In this document: positions 6,949-15,129 of the stretch, one piece after another
How positions within the stretch are numbered: position 1 is the first letter of the stretch
Layout of the letters: each line of letters begins with the position of its first letter
DNA from: Nitrogeniibacter sp050293885
Lineage (GTDB): Bacteria > Pseudomonadota > Gammaproteobacteria > Burkholderiales > Rhodocyclaceae
NCBI GenBank assembly: GCA_050293885.1
Contig: JBNKNO010000052.1
Coordinates: forward strand, 1 to 22,922
DNA: 22,922 nucleotides
Direction: 5' to 3'
Made by a program: the position numbers and the translations under genes
Notes under the pieces: model-generated
The model's database searches: none
Told to the model about the DNA's origin: nothing
Seen by the model: the letters and a program-made list of their open reading frames with translations, nothing else

Positions 6949-7377
6949 ATGGCCCGCATCCAGATCGATCTGCCCGAACAGTTCTCGTTCAGCACCGACA
7001 TCCCGCTCTATCTCACGCACATCAACTATGGCAATCATCTGGACAACGCCCTGTTGCTCACCGTGGTGTCCGAAGCGCGCTTCCGCTTCTTCAAATCGCT
7101 CGGCTATTCCGAGATGGATGTAGACGGCGCCGGCATTCTGGTGGCTGACGCCGCGGTGCAGTACCGCAGCGAGGGCCATCACGGCGAAACCATGCGGGTG
7201 AACATGGCCGCGACCGGTTTCAACAAGTACGGTTTCGATCTCGTGTGGCGCATGGACGAGGCGGCCAGTGGACGCGAAGTCGCCCGCGGCAAGACCGGCA
7301 TCGTGTTCTTCGATTACAACGCGAAAAAGATGGTCTCGGTGCCATTGCGCTTCGCGGCAAAGGTGGGGAAACCGTAG
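6949..7377 (+). CDS. Acyl-CoA thioesterase, hotdog fold (4HBT-like)
   Basis: A protein of 142 residues, the usual length for a single-hotdog 4HBT/YbgC-type thioesterase. Seen: PLYLTHINYGNHLDNALLL (residues 19-37), corresponding to the family's active-site loop and helix start (H.NYG.H.DN), then EARFRFFKSLGY, and strands ending KTGIVFFDY. The usual catalytic Asp in the DTDxxGHVNN pattern is replaced by THINYGNH; N and H may serve instead. It likely hydrolyses a small acyl-CoA in the cytoplasm; the substrate is unknown. ATG 6949 (MARIQIDL) fits family N-termini; an in-frame ATG at 6913 is possible. The gene ends 1 nt before the next start, so the two form an operon. Confidence 0.85.
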   Translation: MARIQIDLPEQFSFSTDIPLYLTHINYGNHLDNALLLTVVSEARFRFFKSLGYSEMDVDGAGILVADAAVQYRSEGHHGETMRVNMAATGFNKYGFDLVWRMDEAASGREVARGKTGIVFFDYNAKKMVSVPLRFAAKVGKP

Positions 7378-7378
7378 C

Positions 7379-7753
7379 ATGCGACGCATCGCCATCGGAC
7401 TGATCGGATTGGCCCTGTGGGCCAGCCAGGCAATGGCCGGCAAGGCCGACGTGATCGACGCGACCGCACAGTGCAACGACGCGCAGGTGTGCCGATTCGT
7501 GGTGACGGTGCGCCACGCCGACGCCGGCTGGGATCACTACGCCGACGCCTGGGAAGTGCTCGCCCCCGACGGCACCGTGCTGGGCACCCGCAAGCTGCTC
7601 CATCCCCATGTGGCCGAGCAGCCGTTCACCCGCGCGCTCGATGGCGTCAAGGTGCCTGCCGGGCTCGACCATGTGCGCATTCGCGCGCATGACTCGGTAC
7701 ACGGTTTCGGCGGCACCGACGTGCGCGTTCCGCTCGCACCGCTGACGCACTGA
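7379..7753 (+). CDS. Secreted protein of unknown function
   Basis: A protein of 124 residues with a signal peptide (MRRIAIGLIGLALWASQAMA, cleavage after AMA). The mature part has two nearby cysteines (CNDAQVC) that could form a disulfide, and conserved-looking stretches HADAGWDHYADAWEVL, HPHVAEQPFTR and HDSVHGFGG. I recall similar small secreted proteins in other proteobacteria but no assigned function. The start is 1 nt after the thioesterase stop, with a purine-rich site (GGTGGGGA) just upstream. Co-transcription with the thioesterase is likely. Confidence 0.8.
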   Translation: MRRIAIGLIGLALWASQAMAGKADVIDATAQCNDAQVCRFVVTVRHADAGWDHYADAWEVLAPDGTVLGTRKLLHPHVAEQPFTRALDGVKVPAGLDHVRIRAHDSVHGFGGTDVRVPLAPLTH

Positions 7754-7760
7754 GCGCCGC

Positions 7761-7777
7761 CGCCCGGCGTTCGGGCG
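7761..7777. terminator. Hairpin between convergent genes
   Basis: CGCCCG (7761-7766) and CGGGCG (7772-7777) pair around a 5-nt loop, directly between the secreted-protein gene and ilvA. The T-run is poor (CGGTTATGT), so termination is possible but not certain. Confidence 0.4.
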
Positions 7778-7802
7778 CGGTTATGTCGTCGCCTTTCGCC
7801 GC

Positions 7803-9041
7803 TCACGTCACCAGCAGGTTGCGCGCGGCAATGCCCTGTGCCGCAAAGCGGGCCAGCAACTCCTGCTGGTGGGCCAGGTCGCGCGTTTCCATTTGCAGGA
7901 TGATTTCGGTCGTGCCCACCGGCACGTGCAGTTCGCCACGCCGGTGCTCGACATGGCGGATGTTCATGCCCAGTTCGGCCACCGCACCGATCAGCCGCAG
8001 CAGGTGGCCCGGCGCGTCCGACACCGTCACCGCCACGCTCATGAGCCGCCCGCTGGAGGCCAGACCGTAGTCGATGGAACGGCCGACCAGCGTCATGTCG
8101 ACGTTGCCACCGGAGACGACGCACACCACCCGCTCGTCCGCCGACAGCGCAATCTTGCCCTGCATGAGCGCGGCCAGCCCGACCACGCCGGCGCCTTCAC
8201 CGATGGTGCGGGTGCGTTCGAGCAGGGTGACGATGGCCTCGGCGATGGCGTTGTCGTCCACCGTGACGATGGCATCCACATGGGCGGCAATCACCTGGCG
8301 CGTGAGTTCGCCCGGCCGCTTCACCTTGATGCCGTCGGCGATGGTGTGGGCGTCGGGCGCCACCTGCTCCAGGCTGCCGTCGAGCAGGAATCGGCGATAG
8401 GGCGCCACGGATTCGGTCTGCACGCCGACGATGCGGATGTCCGGCCGCTGCTGCTTCAAGGCCAGCGCGATGCCGGAGATCAGCCCGCCGCCGCCCAGCG
8501 GCACCACCGCCACCGTCATGTCCGGCGCGTCTTCGAGCATCTCGAGCCCGCACGAGGCTTGGCCGGCAATCACGTCCCAGTCGTCGTAGGGGTGCAGAAA
8601 GGCGAGTTGCTCGGCCTGTGCGCGCCGTCGCGCCTCGTCGGCGGCCTGTTCGAGATTGTCGCCGAGCAGCACCACCGTGGCCCCCAGCTGCCGGCACGCC
8701 TGCACCTTGGTGAGCGGTGCATTGACGGGCATCACCACGGTGGCGGGCAGCCCGGCCAGTTGGGCCGCCCGCGCGACGCCCTGCGCGTGGTTGCCGGCAC
8801 TGGCCGCAATGACGCCAGAGGGCGGCGTGGCGCTGGCCATCAAACGATCGATCTTGTGGGTGGCACCGCGGATCTTGAACGAACCTGTGCGCTGCAGGTT
8901 CTCCATCTTGAGCATGAGCGGCACGCCGATGACATCCGACAACACGTCGTTCTGCCATTGAACCGTGCGGATGACGGCCGGTGCGATGCGCGCCTGCGCC
9001 GCGCGCAGGGCGACAAGATCGGGAAACGGCGTCGATGCCAT
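7803..9041 (-). CDS. ilvA: Threonine ammonia-lyase with C-terminal ACT domain
   Basis: A protein of 412 residues. A PLP enzyme that converts threonine to 2-oxobutanoate and ammonia, the first step toward isoleucine. Seen: the PLP lysine K56 in GSFKIRGA, SAGNHAQG (81-88), the glycine loop GGGGLISG (183-190) that holds the PLP phosphate, and a C-terminal ACT domain (about 334-405, MSVAVTVSDAPGHLLRLIGAV). A single C-terminal ACT domain and about 400 residues mark the short form, between catabolic TdcB (no ACT) and E. coli IlvA (two ACT-like domains); ligand regulation is expected. The frame remains open upstream to 9773, but that part is a shadow of the ABC-F gene. ATG 9041 has GAGGG (9049-9053), 7 nt away. 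Confidence 0.96.
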   Translation of the reverse strand: MASTPFPDLVALRAAQARIAPAVIRTVQWQNDVLSDVIGVPLMLKMENLQRTGSFKIRGATHKIDRLMASATPPSGVIAASAGNHAQGVARAAQLAGLPATVVMPVNAPLTKVQACRQLGATVVLLGDNLEQAADEARRRAQAEQLAFLHPYDDWDVIAGQASCGLEMLEDAPDMTVAVVPLGGGGLISGIALALKQQRPDIRIVGVQTESVAPYRRFLLDGSLEQVAPDAHTIADGIKVKRPGELTRQVIAAHVDAIVTVDDNAIAEAIVTLLERTRTIGEGAGVVGLAALMQGKIALSADERVVCVVSGGNVDMTLVGRSIDYGLASSGRLMSVAVTVSDAPGHLLRLIGAVAELGMNIRHVEHRRGELHVPVGTTEIILQMETRDLAHQQELLARFAAQGIAARNLLVT

Positions 9042-9126
9042 GAGTCTGCCCTCGTTCTGCCCGGCGGAATCGCCAAGCCATAACGCATGACGATAGTCGC
9101 GCGCGCCCGCTTGCTCAATCGGGTGA

Positions 9127-9145
9127 AGCCCGCATGCCGTGCGGG

Positions 9146-9147
<2 letters not shown>
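9127..9147 (-). terminator. Hairpin overlapping the yheS stop codon
   Basis: AGCCCGCA (9127-9134) and TGCGGGCT (9140-9147) form a perfect 8-bp stem around a 5-nt loop. It overlaps the yheS stop codon (9146-9148). The T-run on the minus strand is short (CTTC), so it may attenuate rather than fully terminate before ilvA. Confidence 0.55.
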
Positions 9148-11077
<1,930 letters not shown>

Positions 11078-11142
11078 TTGGGCAAAACCGCCAAAAAACC
11101 GCTATTGTACGGGCTTGTTCAGCCCCCCGACCGATTCGAACC

Positions 11143-11532
11143 ATGTCGTTCCTGCTTCGCGCCCTGTGTCTTGCCGCCAGTCTCGCCGCCACCTGCAACG
11201 CGTTCGCGCAGGAGGAAACGAGCAGCGCCCTGCGTGAGCGCGCCACCGCCATTCGCGAAGCCACCGAAGCGACGTACCTGAAAACCACCTACGCCTGCTA
11301 CGACAAGTTCTTCGTCAATGCCTGCCTCGACGACGCCCGGCTCGAACGCATCGCGCAAGTGAAGGAAGCCCGCCTGCTCGAAGCACGCGCCAACCGCATC
11401 GACCGCGGCGCACGCATCAAGGCCATGGAAGCGCGCCTGCACAAAGTCGAAAACCGGCCGGATGCCGCCACCGTGACGCCAGTCGCACCGCCGGCTCCCC
11501 CCGACGAAGTGGCCCCGGCCAGCGACAAGTAA
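11143..11532 (+). CDS. Small secreted coiled-coil protein with two cysteines
   Basis: A protein of 129 residues. A signal peptide (cleavage after CNAFA, residue 22) is followed by a long charged helix with heptad-like spacing (EETSSALRERATAIREATEA and DDARLERIAQVKEARLLEAR). Two cysteines in ACYDKFFVNACLDDAR could form a disulfide. A proline- and alanine-rich tail follows. It matches a family I recall from betaproteobacteria (ACYxxFxVNxCLxxAR) that has no assigned function; a periplasmic location is expected. It is divergent from yheS (65 bp between starts) and convergent with the next small gene (3 bp between stops). Confidence 0.75.
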   Translation: MSFLLRALCLAASLAATCNAFAQEETSSALRERATAIREATEATYLKTTYACYDKFFVNACLDDARLERIAQVKEARLLEARANRIDRGARIKAMEARLHKVENRPDAATVTPVAPPAPPDEVAPASDK

Positions 11533-11535
11533 GCC

Positions 11536-11715
11536 TCAGGAATACAGCACGGTCACGGTCACCGCGGCGCCCATCAGGGCGCCGAACACGATGCGCTCAC
11601 CCCACGCCTGAGCCTGCTTGGGCGTCAGCTGTAGTGGCCGGCGGATGATCCATCCGATCAGACGCGCCAGCAGTTCTCCCAGCAGCTGCAGCAACACTTC
11701 CCCGCTATCGAGCAC
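11536..11715 (-). CDS. Small hypothetical membrane protein
   Basis: About 59 residues from a GTG at 11715. Two hydrophobic or amphipathic segments (VLLQLLGELLARLIGWII and IVFGALMGAAVTVTVLYS) flank a short polar linker, as in small inner-membrane proteins. The frame is open further upstream to an ATG at 11868, but that part crosses a strong terminator (11797-11834) and looks noncoding. GTG 11697 or ATG 11784 are alternative starts. No function can be given. Confidence 0.45.
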   Translation of the reverse strand: MLDSGEVLLQLLGELLARLIGWIIRRPLQLTPKQAQAWGERIVFGALMGAAVTVTVLYS

Positions 11716-11795
11716 GGCATACCCGCAGAGAATTCGACACACCGGAATTCTGCCACTTTCCACCGCCTTTCCCTTGTCGCGCATCTCGTGCGCAG

Positions 11796-11834
11796 AAAAA
11801 CGCCGAGGCCTCCAACGAATCGACTCAGCGTTTT
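11796..11834 (-). terminator. Terminator after the mobile mystery A/B genes
   Basis: On the minus strand AAAACGCTGAG (11824-11834) pairs with CTCGGCGTTTT (11797-11807), 11 bp with one G-T pair, around a 16-nt loop, followed by a T-run. It lies about 46 bp beyond the Fic stop codon at 11881. Its T-rich reverse end could also stop plus-strand transcription. Confidence 0.8.
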
Positions 11835-11880
11835 CTATGCGTTGCGTACTTTCGATCCCGAGACGCACCGCCTATTGATG

Positions 11881-12468
11881 TCAGCTTCGGGAAAACTTCA
11901 GGAGTGGGCCGATATCGCCAGCATCAGCGGCCCGCAGTGCGTTCAAATACCTCGCTCTCGCTTCGCCAGGAGCGATTAGGCTCTGCCCTCCCCAACTGAA
12001 CGCAGTGGTACCCGCGGATTTCAGCAGCACATCTGTCATTAGTCTGGCGTGCCGCCCATTGCCATTGGGAAAGGGGTGTACCAATACAAGACGGTGATGA
12101 AACCGCGTTGCAGCCTCGTCCTTGGGATAAGTCCCGTGCTCAAGCCAATACGCGGTGTCGTCAAAGAGCGCATGTAGCCGCACGGCGATGTGCCGCCAGT
12201 CGACGCCGATATTCTTGTCCGACCGGCGAAATTGACCGGCCCATTTCCACGTTTTGCCAAACATCCGCTTGTGGAGTTCCCGGCAGAAGCTTTCCGTCAG
12301 CACATCAGGGGCGCGCTTGGTTGAAATCCAAGCAACGGCTTCCAGGATGTTCGCCTGCTCCCATTCATTGAGATCCCCCTGGGTGGTGATGTGCCTGGCA
12401 ATCAGGCCAGCGGCTTCGTCGGGGTCCAGAGGAGTTTGCCCGGGGGAATTGTCGAACGCTAACGCCAT
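11881..12468 (-). CDS. Mobile mystery protein B (Fic domain)
   Basis: A protein of 195 residues. The Fic motif HPFPNGNGR (131-139) is complete, so nucleotide transfer to a target is predicted. The N-terminal half (GDLNEWEQANILEAVAWIST, 31-50; FCRELHKRMFGKTWKWAGQFR, 61-81, the Fic flap region) matches the family named mobile mystery protein B, which always occurs with mobile mystery protein A and is often on mobile DNA. No (S/T)xxxE(G/N) inhibitory motif is evident, unlike the Fic protein at 1026-2096, so control must come another way, most simply from protein A. Its ATG lies 10 bp inside the end of gene A, and the pair ends in a terminator. The biochemical activity and target of this family are not settled. 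Confidence 0.92.
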   Translation of the reverse strand: MALAFDNSPGQTPLDPDEAAGLIARHITTQGDLNEWEQANILEAVAWISTKRAPDVLTESFCRELHKRMFGKTWKWAGQFRRSDKNIGVDWRHIAVRLHALFDDTAYWLEHGTYPKDEAATRFHHRLVLVHPFPNGNGRHARLMTDVLLKSAGTTAFSWGGQSLIAPGEARARYLNALRAADAGDIGPLLKFSRS

Positions 12469-12914
12469 AGCCTAGACCAGTTGCCCGCAAGTAGCTGCTC
12501 ACGGCGAGCGGCAAGCTGCTTGGCCACAAAGGGGTCTGAAGGTCGCTGTTGCTCAAGACTCATCGTATGGGTGACGTCGAACACTTCAGCCTGGGCGACA
12601 CGGTCCGCCTGGACCTCAACTGTTTGCAGCAGGTCCTGGCGCGGCACGAGGCCATAGACAAGCTCGCAGTCCAACGCCGCGGCGAGTTTACGCAGCTGGC
12701 CGAGGGTAATGCGCTCGTCGGCCTCGGCCTTCTCAGCCTTGTGCAGCGTTGGCCCGGCGATGCCTGCTCGGAGAGCCTGCTGTCGAACAGTCCGCCCCAG
12801 TGCGGTTCGAATGGCCTGAAGCCACCCACTCGGGGGCGGCACCTTTCCCCTGAGGGACGCAAATGGGGCAAGCATTCTGTTTGTTTGCTCAAGGCGAAGT
12901 TTTTGCGCATCCAT
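12459..12914 (-). CDS. Mobile mystery protein A (HTH regulator)
   Basis: A protein of 151 residues. Residues 33-90 form an XRE/Cro-type HTH with sequence features of the mobile mystery protein A family (WLQAIRTALGRTVRQQALR, then GIAGPTLHKAEKAEADERIT, then LGQLRKLAAALDCELVYGLV). The rest is polar and probably contacts protein B or forms a dimer. By analogy with toxin-antitoxin and Fic-antitoxin operons it likely represses its own promoter and restrains protein B; this is inferred. The paired dyads upstream (12933-12969, 12999-13035) fit that role. ATG 12914 has AGGT, 7 nt upstream. The 3' end overlaps gene B by 10 bp. Confidence 0.92.
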   Translation of the reverse strand: MDAQKLRLEQTNRMLAPFASLRGKVPPPSGWLQAIRTALGRTVRQQALRAGIAGPTLHKAEKAEADERITLGQLRKLAAALDCELVYGLVPRQDLLQTVEVQADRVAQAEVFDVTHTMSLEQQRPSDPFVAKQLAARREQLLAGNWSRLWR

Positions 12915-12932
12915 CAGATATACCTGTTACGA

Positions 12933-12969
12933 AATAGGCTAATAGCTTCTTTGCTTATGTTAGCCCAAT
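12933..12969. promoter_or_regulatory. Dyad 1: candidate operator in the mobile mystery A leader
   Basis: Arms AATAGGCTAATA (12933-12944) and TGTTAGCCCAAT (12958-12969) match as inverted repeats at 9 of 12 positions, with a 13-bp centre. The same arm sequence and centre length recur in dyad 2, 66 bp away. Placed between the predicted transcription start and the ATG. Confidence 0.6.
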
Positions 12970-12977
12970 TGGAAACA

Positions 12978-12996
12978 AAAACAAATATATTGTTTT
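12978..12996. promoter_or_regulatory. AT-rich palindrome over the predicted -10 of mobile mystery A
   Basis: AAAACAA (12978-12984) and TTGTTTT (12990-12996) form a perfect inverted repeat around ATATA. It overlaps the best -10 candidate. It could be an operator or simply promoter DNA. Confidence 0.45.
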
Positions 12997-13011
12997 CCTA
13001 TGGGATAACAA
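12984..13011 (-). promoter_or_regulatory. Candidate promoter of the mobile mystery A/B operon
   Basis: On the minus strand TTGTTA (13006-13011) is followed after 16 bp by TATATT (12984-12989), about 70 bp upstream of the ATG. The -35 lies inside dyad 2, so binding there would block polymerase. Confidence 0.5.
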
Positions 13012-13035
13012 TGCGCGACAACATGTTAGCCCATA
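12999..13035. promoter_or_regulatory. Dyad 2: candidate operator over the -35 of mobile mystery A
   Basis: Arms TATGGGATAACA (12999-13010) and TGTTAGCCCATA (13024-13035) match as inverted repeats at 11 of 12 positions around a 13-bp centre. The half-site TGTTAGCCCA is shared exactly with dyad 1. Confidence 0.65.
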
Positions 13036-13040
13036 GTCAA

Positions 13041-13070
13041 AAAAACGCCCCGGAAAACCGGGGCGTTTTT
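13041..13070 (-). terminator. Strong terminator after the rhodanese gene
   Basis: AAAAACGCCCCGG (13041-13053) and CCGGGGCGTTTTT (13058-13070) form a perfect 13-bp stem around AAAA, with T-runs on both strands. It lies 19 bp beyond the rhodanese stop at 13089 and insulates the mobile mystery operon from it. Confidence 0.95.
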
Positions 13071-13088
13071 CGTTGACGTCCACTGTTT

Positions 13089-13655
13089 TCAGAACTCGCC
13101 CGGCGCCGTCGTGAATCCCAGCGCATCCCAATCGAGCATGCCGCCGCGATAGTAGAAGATACGGTCGGTCGGGAAGCCTTCGCGCACCATGGCGTGGATA
13201 GCGGTCGGGCTTTGTGGGCAGACGGGGCCGTTGCAGAAGGCGTACACCTTTTTCGCGCTGGCGCAGTCCCACTTGTCTCCATCCTTCTTGCAGCCCAGTT
13301 CGTTCAGGCGGGTGGCGACTTCGGTGTAGGGAATGCCGGCGGCGCCGGGGATGGTCTTGGTGAGGTATTCCTCCTGGCTGCGCATGTCGACAACGACGGC
13401 ATCGCGGTCATTGAGGGCGTTGAGGATTTCGATCTCGCCGACCGCGGTCACCCCGGGCTCCGGTTCCATCACCTGCAGCCAGCCCTTGTTCTTGGCGCAC
13501 GGCGTCATGGTGCGGGTAATGGTGATCTGCTTGCCGTTGGCCTTGGTGACGACGAACGCGGTGTCCTTGTCGATGATGCGCAGGTTTTCCGGCGCGGCCA
13601 TGGCGGTCGAGGCCGCAAGGCCAAGTGCGATCCACAGTAGTTGATGCAATTTCAT
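13089..13655 (-). CDS. Secreted rhodanese-domain protein
   Basis: A protein of 188 residues. A signal peptide (cleavage after STAMA, residue 20) sends it to the periplasm. A rhodanese domain spans about 75-180: VVVDMRSQEEY (87-97), IPGAAGIPY (102-110), and the active loop FCNGPVCPQSP (140-150) with the expected catalytic Cys141 and a second Cys146. The CNGPVC loop suggests sulfur transfer or redox chemistry, perhaps through a disulfide between the two cysteines. Cys53, Cys122 and Cys131 lie outside the loop. Similar proteins in this group of bacteria are uncharacterised; substrates are unknown. A strong GGAGGAGA site precedes the ATG at 13655. It is divergent from the MFS gene. Confidence 0.88.
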   Translation of the reverse strand: MKLHQLLWIALGLAASTAMAAPENLRIIDKDTAFVVTKANGKQITITRTMTPCAKNKGWLQVMEPEPGVTAVGEIEILNALNDRDAVVVDMRSQEEYLTKTIPGAAGIPYTEVATRLNELGCKKDGDKWDCASAKKVYAFCNGPVCPQSPTAIHAMVREGFPTDRIFYYRGGMLDWDALGFTTAPGEF

Positions 13656-13727
13656 TGATTGTCTCCTCCCATCGATTGTAATTACCCGGTCAGGGCATAT
13701 TGCCGCTTGGGTACGGCAACCCGACCG

Positions 13728-13756
13728 ATCGTATTGGCATTTCCTAATATTTGCAA
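13728..13756 (-). promoter_or_regulatory. Candidate promoter of the rhodanese gene
   Basis: On the minus strand TTGCAA (13751-13756) and TACGAT (13728-13733) are separated by 17 bp, about 70 bp upstream of the rhodanese ATG. Confidence 0.35.
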
Positions 13757-13763
13757 TTGCTTA

Positions 13764-13794
13764 TTTACAGCCAGGGCACATCGCGCGCTAGACT
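13764..13794 (+). promoter_or_regulatory. Candidate promoter of the MFS gene
   Basis: TTTACA (13764-13769) and TAGACT (13789-13794) with a 19-bp spacer, about 35 bp upstream of the MFS start. The spacer is longer than ideal. Confidence 0.3.
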
Positions 13795-13832
13795 GAAGAA
13801 ACACCTGCTCACCCTCCCGGATGGGGTCATCC

Positions 13833-15035
13833 ATGCCGCCGCTGGCGTCCATCTTTCGCAGTGCGCTGCCTCGCGGCATCTGGGCGCTGGGCTTGTGCTC
13901 CCTGTTCATGGATATCTCGTCCGAACTGGTGCACAGCCTGTTGCCGGTGCTGCTCACCACGGTGCTGGGCACCGGCATGCTGACGGTCGGGCTGATCGAG
14001 GGGGCGGCCGAAGCGACCGCCGCGATCACCAAGGTGTTCTCCGGCAGCCTGAGCGACTGGCTGGGGCGGCGCAAATCGCTCGCCATCACCGGCTATGCCC
14101 TGGCGGCGCTGACCAAGCCGGTGTTTCCGTTGGCCGACTCGGCGCTGACGGTGTTCGGCGCCCGCTTTGCCGATCGCATCGGCAAGGGCATTCGCGGGGC
14201 GCCGCGCGACGCGCTGGTGGCGGATCTGGTGCCGCCCTCGCAACGCGGCGCGGCCTACGGCTTGCGCCAGACGCTCGATTCCATTGGCGCCTTCATCGGC
14301 CCGGTGCTGGCGATCGTGGCGCTGGCGTGGCTGGCGGACGACGTGCGCGCCGCCATGTGGGTGGCGGTGCCGTTCGGCTTCATCGCGGTGGCGGTATTGG
14401 CGATTGGCGTGCACGAACCGCCCTCGGCGGTGCCGCGCGAACAGCGCCCGTCGCTGCTGCGCGGCTGGCGGGCCTTGCCGGCGGCCTACTGGCGCGTGGT
14501 CGCCGTGGGCGCGGTGTTCACGCTGGCCCGCTTCAGTGAGGCCTTCCTCATTCTGCGCGCGCAGGACATCGGCCTGAGCCTGCACTGGCTGCCGGGCGTA
14601 CTCATCGTCATGAACGTGGTGTATGCCGCATCCTCGTATCCGGCGGGCTTGCTGTCCGACCGCCTCGGCAGCCGCGGCCTGTTACTTGCCGGGCTGTTGA
14701 TGCTGATCGTCGCCGATCTGGTGCTGGCGGCGGCCACCACGCCGCTGGGGGTGCTCGCCGGCGCGGCGCTGTGGGGGCTGCACATGGGATTGACGCAGGG
14801 GCTGCTGGCGCGGCTGGTGGCCGACGCGGCGCCGGCGGCCCTGCGTGGCACCGCCTTCGGTGTGTTCAATCTGATCGGCGGTATCGCCCTGTTCGCGGCC
14901 AGCGCGCTGGCCGGCGGGCTGTGGGCCGAATGGGGGGCGCCAGCCACCTTCGTGTGCAGCGCCGCGCTGGCGGTGCTGGTGCTGCTCGGGGTGCTCGGCG
15001 GCGCGACGAGTGGACACCCGGAAGGCCCCCGCTGA
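13833..15035 (+). CDS. Major facilitator superfamily transporter
   Basis: A protein of 400 residues with about 12 hydrophobic helices. The loop between helices 2 and 3 carries the MFS signature (GSLSDWLGRRKSLAITGY), and its half-repeat appears in the second half (GLLSDRLGSRGLLLAGL). Helix 1 contains LCSLFMDISSELVHSLLPV, a start seen in a subgroup of MFS proteins of unknown substrate; RFADRIGKGIRGAPRDALVA follows helix 4. An inner-membrane transporter, perhaps drug or metabolite export; the substrate cannot be read. I prefer ATG 13833 because GGGG (13823-13826) is suitably spaced; ATG 13821 is 4 codons upstream. It is divergent from the rhodanese gene. Confidence 0.88.
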   Translation: MPPLASIFRSALPRGIWALGLCSLFMDISSELVHSLLPVLLTTVLGTGMLTVGLIEGAAEATAAITKVFSGSLSDWLGRRKSLAITGYALAALTKPVFPLADSALTVFGARFADRIGKGIRGAPRDALVADLVPPSQRGAAYGLRQTLDSIGAFIGPVLAIVALAWLADDVRAAMWVAVPFGFIAVAVLAIGVHEPPSAVPREQRPSLLRGWRALPAAYWRVVAVGAVFTLARFSEAFLILRAQDIGLSLHWLPGVLIVMNVVYAASSYPAGLLSDRLGSRGLLLAGLLMLIVADLVLAAATTPLGVLAGAALWGLHMGLTQGLLARLVADAAPAALRGTAFGVFNLIGGIALFAASALAGGLWAEWGAPATFVCSAALAVLVLLGVLGGATSGHPEGPR

Positions 15036-15036
15036 T

Positions 15037-15065
15037 CTGGCATGTCATTGAAGAAATGGTAAAAT
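15037..15065 (+). promoter_or_regulatory. Candidate promoter of ybiT
   Basis: CTGGCA (15037-15042) and TAAAAT (15060-15065) with a 17-bp spacer. The -10 is good and the -35 is fair. It begins right after the MFS stop codon and leaves a leader of about 58 nt. Confidence 0.5.
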
Positions 15066-15129
15066 CCGCGATTGTGTGCGCCGGCCACCTCGCCGGCGCT
15101 TTGCTTTTTTCGCATTCGGGATTCGCGCA

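Noticed and set aside
11133..11142. tRNA T-loop-like GGTTCGAATC on the minus strand
   Set aside because: Flanking bases do not form a T-stem and no anticodon or acceptor arm can be found.
11716..11868. Longer version of the small membrane protein starting at 11868
   Set aside because: It would cross a strong terminator hairpin and the added residues look noncoding.
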